A stretch of 64,000 nt of DNA. Origin: Phaseolus vulgaris. Lineage: Eukaryota > Streptophyta > Magnoliopsida > Fabales > Fabaceae. The stretch lies in the NCBI RefSeq assembly GCF_000499845.2, contig NC_023751.2, positions 32,239,065-32,303,064 of the forward strand, written 5' to 3'. Below are positions 47,569-59,376 of the stretch, one piece after another. How positions within the stretch are numbered: position 1 is the stretch's first letter; each line of letters starts with the position of its first letter. Below the pieces are notes generated by a model that did not search any database, was not told where the DNA came from, and was given only the letters and a program-made list of their open reading frames with translations. Both the position numbers and the translations under genes were made by a program.

Positions 47569-47850
47569 TGATGTGGGATCTCCAACACACCCCTCACGCC
47601 GAGAGTGATAGATAGAAGCTCGTGCGTGAGACTATATATTATGGGTGGTCCGATAGCGGCCCGATAGCGGGTGGCACAATAGGCCCAACAAATGCTCGCT
47701 AGGATAGGCTCGAAATGGCTCTGATACCATATTACGAAGTGGACTTTAAGCCTAACTCAACCCCATAAAACCGGCTCATAGGGTTGAGGTTTGCACCCAC
47801 TTATATAATATGAAAGGCTCTCATCTCTAATCGATGTGGGATCTCCAACA
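47569..47850 (-). mobile_element. TRIM (miniature LTR retrotransposon), 3' LTR truncated
   Basis: On the minus strand: an LTR starting TGTTGGAGATCCCACATCGA (47850 down to about 47731), then TGGTATCAGAGCCA (47729-47716), which is the classic primer-binding site complementary to initiator methionine tRNA. A non-coding internal part of about 130 bases (GAGCCTATCCTAGCGAG..) follows, then a purine tract (GGCGTGAGGGG), then TGTTGGAGATCCCACAT of the second LTR, which is lost after about 19 bases. It has no coding capacity, so it depends on proteins of another element. Confidence 0.8.
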
Positions 47851-49408
47851 ATAGGTGTTGAAAGTCGCTTTCACATTACTTAATTGTGTAACTATTACTT
47901 GAGTGACATCTATTATTAAAATAGAAAGAAAAAAAATTACTAATTCTACCTCATTTAAGCCATTACTTTATCACTTTAGTGATACGCTATACTATTTGAG
48001 AATTACCCTAAAGTTAGAGAAATATACATTTGGAGAAGACAATTTATTAAGTTTCATACTCACTTGAAGTATAAGTAAAGTGGTTGGGTGATAATCTATA
48101 TCTCTCAAGTGAGAGAGATAGCGGTAAGACTCTTTTCATCAATCCTAACATGTGTTTAACTACACCTTTTATACTAATTGAATGTAAAAACTACAATTAT
48201 TTTTTCTCAATTTAACCATTAAAATAATTCACATTTCAACCATATTAAATAAAATACCAATCCACTAAATTATTATCTCAGTAATTTCAATTTCAATAGT
48301 AACAACAATTCAAATGTCTTTCAATACACACCTAAAATTATCAATAATTCAAAATAAGTTTCCTTATTTGATACTTGTTTGTTTCCAAACTAATAAAAAA
48401 AAATAACATATAAAAACTCTTAAAAACATAAGAAAATACCACAAAAACAGTCAAAACACTCAAAAGAAAAGAAGATAAATCAATCAAAAGAATGACTTTT
48501 TCAACTAATACAACTTACGAAACCTTGAAACACTTACATTTTTTTTTTTTTGCATGAAAAGAAAAAGTATATATAAAGTACTCTAACCCTTATATTGGCA
48601 AAAATTGTGTACAACAAAAATGAACATGTATTTATACTAAGATAATTGATAACCATCAAAGTGTTTTATTTAAAGGCAAACAAAATATATAACAGAAGTA
48701 TTATTGCGTAACTAGTAACCGACATCCTCAAACACATGCACCTACTTCGTTTTGAATATCTTGTAAATCTCCAACCTTTGACAACTTTATTTTGCCATCA
48801 TTAAATTCCTCACAACTATATAACTTCTTCTGAGGTTCCATGTGCAGTACTTGCGTCCCTTTACTTGCTTACTTAAAACACTTCTACATAAAATCAAAGG
48901 ATAAAGTCAAAGGACTAAAGATGGAGAATTTAAAGTAAAACAAACACTTATTCTTTCAAATGTAATCACCCATCATTAATGTATGAAAAAATATGAGAAA
49001 TCTTTCAAAAAAATAGAAATATTATAGAAAAAAAGATTCAAAGAGTAAAAAAGAAAAGAAAAGAAGATCATAAAAAAGAAAAAATACGACTACTTAAAAA
49101 TGTAAATGTAATATTTGATAATGAACATAATATAAAATTAAATTATTATAAAATAAATAAATATATTACAACCAACTTTATTTTTTTTCTTACTTTCTTT
49201 ATTTTTTTAAATTTTAATTTTATGATGTCATTATAAAGATAATAACTTCTAATGTATAAAATTGTTTTACTCTATATAATTCACAATTTTTATATGTTTT
49301 TTTAATGGTCAGAATAATATTTAATTTATGGTGTTAATTATTACTTTATTCTAATTATTACACATTGCTTTATATAATTCATATTAATATATATATATAT
49401 ATATATAT

Positions 49409-49500
49409 CACTAAAAGAAAAACATGAAATAAAAATCAATTTTAGATAAAAAAATAATTAATTGCTATAATAACTAAATTAGAAATTAATGATTTCTAAA
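49409..49500 (+). mobile_element. CACTA-type terminal fragment
   Basis: It begins CACTAAAAGAAAAACATGAAATAAAAATC and continues with TTTTAGATA, AATAATTA and AACTAAATTAGA. It aligns with the reverse complement of 62985-62870, which begins CACTACAAGAAAA, the common terminus of legume CACTA (En/Spm) elements. Only the terminus is recognisable. Confidence 0.45.
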
Positions 49501-49559
49501 TTAATATCTAAGATTGCAATACACTCCCTCGTGTCGAAGTTCTCAACTCGTGTATGAAC

Positions 49560-49690
49560 TAATTCTAATTTCATATTAAAAAATTAACTTTAAATTTAAC
49601 TTATAACTTAACTTTATAAAATTAATTAATAAAATATTATAAAATTGTATCTATTATTATAAAATATTTTTATCTCGATGTTAAATCTCT
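49560..49690 (-). repeat. Strongly decayed TRIM LTR remnant
   Basis: The order ACTTTAAATTTAACTTA..ACTTTATAAAATTAATTAAT...TATC...TATTATAAAATATTTTTATCTCGATGTTAAATCTCTAA follows the TRIM LTR at 47731-47850, with most C and G positions changed to T and A. Confidence 0.4.
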
Positions 49691-50302
49691 AATAAATTGA
49701 GTCGTTATTTTCTTAAGAAAATGTTTTTTCTAAGATAAAAAAAGGAGAAATATGAAATCGATACAAATGAATCATAACATTAACTTTACGATTTCTTTAT
49801 ATTTTATACAGTTCTAAGTAGATATATAGTATAAAGTTGCAAAAAGACAAACTACAAAGGGACACACATTTGTGTTTTGAGGCATCATGATTAGTTTGAA
49901 ATGGTTTACGGTTGAACACAAAGAGAACAAAGACATGGAAATGTGGATTCACGTCTTTCCATAAAATATTTCAAGTGGGTTAACTTTCCACAATTAAGGG
50001 TGTGTGAATAGGAATTTATACTTAGAAATCCTTATAGAATACTTTTATAATCATGTTCTAAATGAAAAAAAAATTGTAAACAAAAATAATCGACTCATGT
50101 GAGAGGATTTTTTTTAAACAAGAACATGGAAGTTCATTCAAGAAAAAAAAATTAAGACAACAACCTTAACAAATTAATATTTACACTTATATAATATAAT
50201 TTTAGTTTATATTTTTACAATTATATCTGACAATTTCTTTTATATTTAAAATAAATATAGTTAAAGATCTCACATATACTAGAAATAAATAACATTTAAT
50301 AG

Positions 50303-50390
50303 TATGTAATTAGGTGTAAACTTCACCTTATAATTCAGAAGTTAATTTTATAAGATTGAGTTAAAGTTAAAAGTTCACTGTTTAGTGATT
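50303..50390 (+). repeat. Decayed TRIM LTR remnant, opposite orientation
   Basis: GGTGTAAACTTCACCTTATAA, then TTTTATAAGATTGAGTTAAAG, then AAAAGTTCACT matches the TRIM LTR sense strand (GGGTGCAAACCTCACC.. to ..AAAGTCCACT). Confidence 0.45.
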
Positions 50391-51644
50391 TAAAGTTTAT
50401 TCAAATTATAAATTAATTTTTAAGTTAATATTTAATAAATTATCGACAATTATTTATTATATTATTTTCACTTAAATGGATATTATAATTCATATATATT
50501 ATAATGTAGTTTAATGAAATTATTTTTTAACAACTTTGAAAGTGATTAGATGGAATATGATTAGCAAATTCAACTTATGATGCAATGGTGATTGTCACAC
50601 AAACAGGATTTCATAGTATTGTGCATTCAGTTAGGAATAAAATATAAAAAGTTTGGAAAGATATTAAAGTAATATAAAATATTGAAGTAATATAAAATAT
50701 TGAAGTAATCATAGTGCACCCAAGCCAAGGTGGGACATTTAAAAAAATAAATTAATTCAATAAATGTGTCACTACGTCTTCAAATTATTAGGGTGTATGA
50801 TGATTGGATTAAAGCCGTTATCCATTCCAATCAAAATAATTTATTTAGGGAACAATCCACTTTGTGTATTTCTTTTATCAAATATGAACTAAATTAATTC
50901 AATTAATGAAGGAATGAATTGAAAGAGGCTAATGGGGTTAAAAAATACAACAATATTTATTATATACTTGTAATTTAAAATTATTACATCAAGTCAGGGT
51001 TCATAAATAAAAAGCTTATTACCAAATAAAAAACGAATAAGCTTAAACGAGTTTTTCTGGAAAAAAATTATGAGAAAAAAAAAGTGAAATTAACTTTTCA
51101 TAAGATAAAAGTTAGTTTATATATAGTTACACAAATTGAAGAAATAATGATTGCATGAAGGAATCCTAAGGTAGTCAAATAACCTATGTTGACGGAATGA
51201 AATCTAAATGAAACACACACTACAATAATCATTTAAATAATATATGTTTGATTGATTTAAATAATATATGTTTAATTGATTTAAAGTATTTGAAGGGAAT
51301 TACATCATGGTTTAAACAATTTAAATGGGTGTAAAAATCATTTTTTCTCACAAGATTTGTTTATCTAGATAAAAATAAAGTCAAAAGATTCTTTTAGTGT
51401 CAGTTACAGTTTAAGACATGTTAAATTAATTCAAAGGATAAATTTGACCAATATTATATTTTTCTATTTTATTAATAATTTTTAAAGTATAGTTAATTGA
51501 ATTACGTTTCACTATTTGTAAAAGATTTATTCTTTTGTTATTATTAACAATTAAAATTTCAATCAACTTGAAACTAAATTATGAAAAATTAATGTTCAAA
51601 TTGAGAGAAGTACAATTGTGACAAATTTTTTTATAAATATTTAT

Positions 51645-51790
51645 GCAAGGGAATGATCTCCGTTTAAAAAAAATATTTAGGCAAATCGTGTCTAATTGGT
51701 ACGACTTCATATGCAGAAGTCGTACCAATTAGGCACGACTTTTGCCATGTCATACTAAAGTCGTGCCAACTTGGCACGACTTCTGTCACT
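51645..51790. repeat. Partial palindromic AAGTCGTGCC array
   Basis: It has the inner arm of the larger unit at 51989-52374 (CCGTTTAAAAAAAATATTTAGGCAA) followed by palindromic units such as GAAGTCGTACCAATTAGGCACGACTT and AAGTCGTGCCAACTTGGCACGACTT. It is a fragment of the same family. Confidence 0.8.
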
Positions 51791-51988
51791 TCATAATTTT
51801 TTATTTTTTTTATTGTTTATATATTGGGTAGTAAGTTATGTAATTTTAAAAATTAATTTTATATATAATTTTTTAAGAGTGTTAGTTTTAAAGAACAAAA
51901 AATTGGATAATTGTGTATAGATTATGTTTGAATTGAATGAATAAATACATACATAAAGAAAATGAATGTTCTAAGAGTGTTATGAATG

Positions 51989-52374
51989 GGTTTATTGACC
52001 ATGATGGAGTTATTTTTTTTTTGGTTTTTACCAAAATGGTGTCCGTTTAAAAAAAATTATAAATTTAGGTAAGTCGTGCCTAATTGGTACGACTTCAGTA
52101 TGACAGGGCAGAAGTCGTGCCAAGTTGGCACGACTTTAGTATGACAGGGCAGAAGTCGTGCCAAGTTGGCACAACTTTAGTATGACATGACAGAAGTCGT
52201 GCCTAATTGGCACAACTTTAGTATGACATGACAGAAGTCGTGCCTAATTGGTACGACTCCTGCATATGAAGTCGTCCCAATTAGGCACGACTTGCCTAAA
52301 TTTGTAATTTTTTTTTAAACGAACACCATTTTGGTAAAAACCAAACAAAATAACCCTATCATGGTCAATAAACC
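51989..52374. mobile_element. Foldback element with a palindromic AAGTCGTGCC repeat core
   Basis: The left arm (51989-52094, GGTTTATTGACCATGAT..) and the right arm (reverse complement of 52374-52267) match over about 105 bases with few mismatches. Between them are four to five tandem units of about 45-50 bases. Each holds the self-complementary motif AAGTCGTGCC-AA(G/T)T(T/-)-GGCACGACTT, joined by AGTATGACA(G/T)G(G/A)CAG. No coding capacity and no clear target duplication. Confidence 0.8.
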
Positions 52375-52859
52375 AAATAATTCAATACATATATACATGG
52401 ATATTCAAGCAAAAATAAAATTATATATATATATATAATTATATGAGTACACGTCGATATATATTTTTATGTATAAAATTTTTATGTATTACATAAAAAT
52501 ATAACAAAAATATTATTTGTTTACACAATAATTTTTTACATTTGTTCAAGAAATGTAGAAAAAAATACTAAATAAACGTACTACTCAAATAAGATTTCAT
52601 GGGTTACGTCTAATAAAAGACTATGAGAATTAATTAGTTTAAATCATTTAACAAGCAAAATGTTTTTATCATTTGTCTAAACCAAAGTCTATTAGACAGA
52701 GGATACACATGAACACACATAAAATTTATTAGATAAAACCATAACAACACATATATAATTGTATTTGATGAGAGTTGAAGCTAATAAACATTGATGTAAT
52801 AAATTTATATAAAGTTTATAATAATTATGTTTTACAAAAATATTTTTTATCTTAAAATT

Positions 52860-53060
52860 TATGATAAAGAAACTCATTCTAACATATCTAATGGAATTAG
52901 TTTCTGTTCTCGAACGGGATTGAAACCAAAAGAACTATTGAACCTTTTTTTTTATCGGTCGATCGGCCTGCACTTCCCTCCTTCTTTTCGAACGAACCCT
53001 ACAACTGTTGCTCTTTCACTCCTTGTCTCTGTGAACTTCGAATTCGGATAGTACTTGTAA
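52860..53060. other. Sequence island of different composition, origin unknown
   Basis: Between AT-rich flanks, bases 52895-53050 are much richer in GC (TCGGTCGATCGGCCTGCACTTC and TCTTTTCGAACGAACCCT). A short open frame on the plus strand crosses it (52827-53051) but shows no known domain. The texture recalls plant mitochondrial DNA, but I could not identify a specific mitochondrial gene. Confidence 0.3.
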
Positions 53061-55097
53061 AAAACACTCTGACGCTGAAGTTAAACTTTGGCACTCATTG
53101 TTTAGTACTAGATGATTGCGTATCTGATTTTTTAGGATATGTGTTTATTTATATAATTATTGTGAGCCCTTTATTATTTGGCCTAATTAAATATTTAATT
53201 TATAATTAAGAATGCACTATTTGATGTTTGACCTTTGATTAGTTTCTCAAATGGTCTCAATCGGTCTGAGTTGGACGCTGAACTTCAACTCGATCATACA
53301 GACCTACCGGTATAATTCAAATTCAATTAAAACATAAATTCAAACTAATATTAATTTTTTTATCAAGTTTTGGAGTTACCGAAATAATAATAATAACAAT
53401 AATAATAATAATACAACATTTTAGTTTTTAATGATGGATTAATTAATGTACAAAATTGAAAATATGAATGATATTGGTTTTAAGTTTGAGGCATGAAGTT
53501 GAACGTTAGTGGTAAACGAAGGTAGTTGAAAAAGTAGAATGAAAGATTTGAAAGAAAGGGTTATAATTTAAAAAGGAGGAATATGCTAAGCATCGAGCAC
53601 CACAAGATTACGTGGAATTCTGAAACTTTATTCAAACATTACAGTATCGTGATAACTACGTATGTATAATAATAATAATGGATAATGTATAATATTAATA
53701 TCCATAAACACTATAAAATTAATTACATAAAAATGAAATGTGAAGAAGGGTCACAGTACATAACTTACGTTTCAACTCTGTACTCTTCGCGTACGTGTAC
53801 ATCCAATCCAAATCATTCAATTTGCATCAATCAATTCTTTATAACCAAGGTAACTCATCATTCAAAACTAAAATATTTAAATATACTTAAAATGTAATTA
53901 TAAATTTAAATATTTTTAATTAAATTTTATTTTATATTGAAAATATTTTATTTTTATTTAAGTATTTTGTTGTTTTATTTTTATTATCAGGTATAATTTC
54001 TATTTTTATCTTTTTTGGAAAAATAGTTATTTCACAGTACTGAAATTTGATAATTTCTATTATTAAATTAACTTTTGTATAATATAAGAAAGCATTTGTC
54101 TTGTTATGATGAATAAAGTAAGATGACCCACTTATAAGAAGAAGATCCCTATAATGGTTCATGAAATTTTAAATTTCAAAATACAAAATAGCTGTTGATG
54201 TCTAAACCTTCCAAATTCCACTTCTTGCTTTCATGTGCAGAGGTTTGATGTGTAACATCACAACCTCTTTTGGAATTTTATATTTTTAATAGTAAATAGA
54301 ATAGAATATGATCGCACCAACGTTTTCATAAGATTTTAAAGAAAAAAAAACATGAAAAATGTATGTAAAATTAACTTGTATAAAGCTCATTTTGTTATAA
54401 AAAATAACTTTTTTGAATATGTTATATAAAATATATGTTAATTTCAAGTTAGGAAGAGGTGAGTATTATTTTTTTTCTTCATATTTTGTTCTCTTAAAAA
54501 TACATATAAAGAAATTTGCCTAAGTAAAACTTTATTAATTATTATTAAAAATAATTTATTTACTTAAATTCACAATTTTACTCCTGTTTTTATTACCCTA
54601 AAGTATTAGTTTTTTTAAATCATGAAATGATATCTTTAAAAAATGTAACAACAACTTTAAGTAGATTTATCATTCTAATTACTGTTTTAAGTACCTATTA
54701 TTTGAATTCAATACTTTACTTAAAAGAAAATAACTTCAATTTAAATTTCAATGTTATTTATATATAAATAAAAGAACATCATTAAATAAAAACTAGATTT
54801 ACATACCAAAATAATTAGTTACTAATTGATTAAACTATAAATATTTTATAAACTAAAAAAATTATTGGTATATAAGATAATTTCTATTATTCATAAAAAT
54901 TTATAAATAAAATAATTTTTTAATTTTTATCTAACCATTAGTCATCAAAGTTTTAACTACTTACTATTTTATATTCTAAATAAGTCAGTCTCATTTACTA
55001 ATTTATAGTATAAAATATTAGTAACTAAAATCTTAATATCTAATCTAAAAACTATTTTATAATTTTTTTATTAATAATAGAAATCACTTTATATGCG
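53061..55097. other. AT-rich spacer
   Basis: No gene was seen. An AAT microsatellite lies at 53384-53413. Bases 53220-53310 (GGTCTGAGTTGGACGCTGAACTTCAACTCGATC) are GC-richer and may be an old LTR scrap. Confidence 0.45.
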
Positions 55098-55592
55098 TGT
55101 ACTGGTATGGGCCGAACGGTCAATATCATGGCTCGGCTCCCGCAGTTAGGCCAACCGAACTACCCACGTCGGTCCAGTGGGTCGATCGATACTTTCAGTC
55201 CAATTACGTTAAATCAAGGTCAGTGAAATTAAGTCATCATTAAGAACTAGGTAATACACCTCCAAGCACAATCCACCTCACTAATCTGCCCCAACAAGCT
55301 AGGCCCATTAAAATAACATTAATACCGCACATTTCAAGAAGTAGGTACGTCATTTATTACTATACTCTGACATCTGAATATTGAACCCCTTTGATGACTC
55401 AAGCGTCGTAGTGCCTTCTGTTGGTACCCCCATTTGGTATTCTCTAAAAGACCGAGTGATCGAGCAGCTGAGACCGAAGGAGTAGCGAGAAGTTTAGAAG
55501 AGGAAGCAGAAACATTGATCTACCGTCCGATAGGAAGGAGGAAGACGAAACTCATAAATAGTTCTCTAGGTCCCATCTCCATAGCAGGAACA
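55098..55592 (+). mobile_element. Solo LTR (Ty3/Gypsy-type)
   Basis: A 495-base GC-richer island starts TGTACTGGTATGGGCCG and ends CATAGCAGGAACA (TG...CA). It is flanked by ATGCG (55093-55097) and ATGCA (55593-55597), a near-perfect five-base target duplication. Start, GACCGA-type motifs and the end (GG.CCC.TC.. CCA/TAGCAG.ACA) resemble the LTRs at 30406 and 38701, suggesting a related family. No internal region or second LTR is nearby. Orientation is inferred from this resemblance. Confidence 0.65.
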
Positions 55593-57038
55593 ATGCAAAT
55601 AACTTTTTAGTCTCCAAAATAATATATAATTTAATTAATATAATGACTAATTAATTTTTATATATAAATTAAATTGTTATTTAATATTTTATATATATAT
55701 GTGATTTTTTTTTTATGAAACAACCATGCAAATCAAAGTTTTTGAAAAAATTGTTGAAATTATTGAAAAACTTATGTCAAATGAAACCATACATGTTCTA
55801 CATTATATATGTTTATAAATTTTAAATACTTTCTCAAAGTTCATCTTTTCCATGACAAAGTGAGAGTGTTATTCATAAATCATTCACAATTGTGAAGACT
55901 AGGTTATAAAAGCAAGGATGATTATCATTTTATATAATTTATGTTGAGAGTGAACTTCATATTCTAAATAATTTTTGTTGTAATATGAGGATGGAATTAA
56001 CATATAACTTGATAAAACCTTATATATTTAGTTTAAAGTGACATCATATACTCAAATAATTATAAATTATTTTATATGTTTATTATAAAATAAAAGTGGG
56101 TAATATCTTTATCCGATAAAAAAATATTACCGAATGATAAAATCATTATTGAATGATAAAAATAAAAATTACTTCAATAAAAGAAAAAAATGATAAAAGA
56201 AATATACATATCTAGGTAACTTTTTTTATTTTGAAATTTTAAATAATGACAAGTTAAATGAGAAACTTTATCATATATCCTATTCATTTTTATATAATTA
56301 CCCCATCTAATAAAAATTACATTGGTAAGTAAAATAAGAAATCATTAGAGAAACTTATTATATCCTTATAAACCAACCAACATTAAGTTAAAATAAAATA
56401 AGATACCTAGCCACCAACTAGATCTTAAAATTCTAGAAAAAAAATGATAACAAAGTTATTGTGAAAAACTTGAGGTGTAAATTAATTTCAGAAAATATTT
56501 ATTTCACTATTAATTTTCTTTTCTTTTCATACAAATGCGTGTTAAAAATCTGATCTAAACTAACTCTTTCCCCATAAAATCTCAATAAAAGTGATTACTG
56601 AAATTGACATATTAGGAAATTTCTTCTTCGAAAGTACCAAATGAGTGAATTAAATTTAATCATCGGTTTCAACTATTTTTAGTCAACTTTTGTCTTGATA
56701 GTAGTGACCAAACTGATGATGTACATTAATGTGAAGAGCAAGTTTATTGATAATTTTGATTCTTAAACTTTAAATTTTCAGTAAACTCTTTTCGATGCAA
56801 ATGGTTATTTATTGTTAATGTAATTATCAATTGTGTTTTGTATTAGCCTTCAACTTAGTTCTAGAAGATTTCAGAAAGAATATTCAGAAATTACTTTTAA
56901 AAAGAATAAACTAGTCATTTTGAAGAGTTTGGGGTGCGCCAAGAAAGTTTGGGGGTGTATAAAGAAAATTCCTAGAGGTATTGTTTGGTTTTGAGTGCTT
57001 TTATACATCAATAGTTCTCAAACAAGTGATGTAGTGAC
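55593..57038. other. AT-rich spacer
   Basis: I see no gene and no ordered repeat in this stretch. Confidence 0.5.
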
Positions 57039-57400
57039 TGTTTCTTCTTGCACCTCCATATCTTCTTCTGCCACCTTCATACACAACATGAAAATACATT
57101 TTTATCCTTCTTGTGTCACCCCCATAGAATAGTTTCCAAATTATGTAATCCGCAAACTCATTTGTAAAAAGACTTCCAAATTACATAATCTGAAAGCTAA
57201 ATAAGACTTTTGGATTATGTAATCTGAAAAGTAATCATGCATATGAAAAAAGGCTTCCGGATTATGTAATCCGGAAGCTAATTACAAATTTAAAAAATAA
57301 TTTTCAGATTATGTAATTCAGAATATTATAGAAGGCATTTTTGAAAATTCGAAAATATATGGAGGTGAGAGAAGAAGGTATGGAGGTGCAGGAAAAAACA
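57039..57400. mobile_element. Foldback MITE, copy C
   Basis: The left end TGTTTCTTCTTGCACCTCC and the reverse complement of the right end TGTTTTTTCCTGCACCTCC match over about 34 bases. The interior carries at least five units of the type TTCC(A/G)(A/G)ATTA(T/C)(A/G)TAAT(C/T)(C/T)G(G/A)AA, several being perfect palindromes such as CTTCCGGATTATGTAATCCGGAAG near 57247-57271. Related to copies at 2596-2921 and 19414-19918. Confidence 0.65.
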
Positions 57401-58480
57401 TTCCATGGGCAATTGGGCTTCTTCTAATTTTTTATAATTGGTCTCTCCTGTGTGCAATAACTGAACTTTTTTAGACTTTTTATTTTTATCTGAATTAATT
57501 TAATTATTTTGGAAATTTTAATTTAATTTTAAATGTAAGATTATGTGAAATCTAATGTCTTTTGGTAAAGGTTAATATATTTAAACAATCATTATGTATT
57601 TTTTTTTAAATCATTAAAAAAATTGTTACATGGCTTCATCATAGATTTAGATATTTTCAATTGAGAATTTATTTTAAAAAAACTATTTTATTGAGTCTTT
57701 GAAATATTTTTTAGTTTTTATAAGTATTTTATTGTTTGATTTTGACATGAATAAGATAATATGTTACTTTCATCTTCCTATCTCCATCTCTCTAATTTGC
57801 ATCTTTTCTCTTTGATATCTTTTAACCTATGTAGCATATACACTAACACGAAGATACATATCATCTATACAATATAGGACACAGGACACGAATCTATATA
57901 TTATATAAATTGATAATAAAGATTTATTTGCACAAGTATGTTTCAACTTTTTCTTATAGCAGAAAGATGTTTCTCATAATTGGTTTAAAAGGATGTGTTC
58001 CTTATTTTTATAATCATATTAAAAATTTATACAATTAGTTTGAGTTTTTAGAAAATCAATGTATTACCCCTTTATAAAATTATGTTAGAACCGTACTAGA
58101 ATTGTTAGAAATTCAACAAATATTTTTTGAATTTGACACTTCACCAATACGTGTCTTACGAGTGTCAGTATATGATACGTGTGTCCCCGACACAGACACA
58201 TCATTTAAGAGATGTGTCAAGCTTTTAACTCATTGGTTAACTCTTCTTAAAAAGAAAATGAATGAGTTGACTAACAAATTAGAAGAGATTGAAGAGGAAG
58301 TAAAAGAGTTTATCGATGAGTTGGAGACAAATAAACATAAATAAATTCATGTTATCTCTTTGACAACAAAAATTAAACACTAAAATACTTAGATAAAAAT
58401 AAAAAATATTTTAAATAATAAATAAAATATTTTTTTAATAAAGACTCAATTGAAAATATTCAAAACTCATAAAGTAGTTA

Positions 58481-58524
<44 letters not shown>

Positions 58525-58656
58525 CAACAATCTTGATTTCTATTAAGAAAGATTTCTTCGAAGACTTACATCTGACGAGAGAAGTGTTTTTTAATACAAT
58601 ACTATTATCCTGATGTTTCTTATAAGAGTTAATTTCAAAATGATACAAGTTATTAC

Positions 58657-58693
<37 letters not shown>

Positions 58694-59376
58694 AATAATA
58701 TAATGATAATGCTTAAAATGACATTTTAGCTAGTCTAGTTTAACATCTTTTCATTTTTACCTTTTGTGATTTTTTCAATTTTAACTCTTAATTTTTTAAA
58801 TTCTTTATTATGTTATGTTGACATCATCACTTATTAAACTAATGTCATATTAACAACAACAGTATTATCATCAAAGTCTAATATGATCTATAACATATTT
58901 TCTTGTCAGTGTCATATTTTCTCCTTGATATAAGACATAATTTCGAAGAAACTTGTGGTTTCTCTTTTAAAAGATTTTCTAAAGCATTTAATTTCTTTTC
59001 CTTATTTATCTCTATTAACCATTATAAATATTGGGTAAAGATAGATTCATCTGAAGTAGTCTTCTGAGTATAGCTGATATTAGTTTAATTGATTATCTGT
59101 GGAGAAGAAGTTGTGAATGGAAGTAGATAACCTAATACTTTATTCATCTCTACTAATATTGTAAAATATCTGTCTACAACCCTATCACTTTCTCATGCTT
59201 TATGATCTACCAGGGATACATTTTATGTAAGGTAGTACTAATTTTAATGGGGAGAATTCATATGACAAATATGCCATGTTGACTCTGCCACCTTGTATAG
59301 TCTTGCTAAAGCTGCTCAAGACTGAGTGATTTCTTCTGGTGTATCACAGAAAGAATGAATGACCCTTGTTCACCAT
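57401..59376. other. AT-rich spacer with microsatellites
   Basis: It contains (AT)n at 58485-58519 and (ATT)n at 58657-58690. Around 58120-58220 a segment with TCGTACC-like and GTGTCCCCGACACAGACACATC is a widespread-looking GTGTCCGACAC-type repeat, crossed by a chance open frame (58102-58344). Bases 59040-59376 may include the 3' region of the X8 gene. Confidence 0.5.

Larger units (their letters stand above)
47851..51644. other. AT-rich spacer with decayed repeats
   Basis: No gene was seen. It contains poly-A/T rich stretches, a TA run at 49388-49408, a CACTA-type terminus at 49409, and two very decayed TRIM LTR remnants (49560-49690 and, inverted, 50303-50390). Confidence 0.5.

Noticed and set aside
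47716..47729. TGGTATCAGAGCCA on the minus strand, at first sight part of a tRNA gene
   Set aside because: It is a primer-binding site complementary to the initiator methionine tRNA 3' end, placed next to a TRIM LTR; no cloverleaf is present.
51645..52374. Regularly spaced palindromic repeats resembling a CRISPR array
   Set aside because: Units are contiguous with near-identical linkers rather than unique spacers, inside a foldback element in a plant nuclear genome.
58102..58344. 80-codon frame with a Lys/Glu-rich helical end
   Set aside because: It crosses a GTGTCCGACAC-type dispersed repeat and has no conserved domain, splice context or compositional support.
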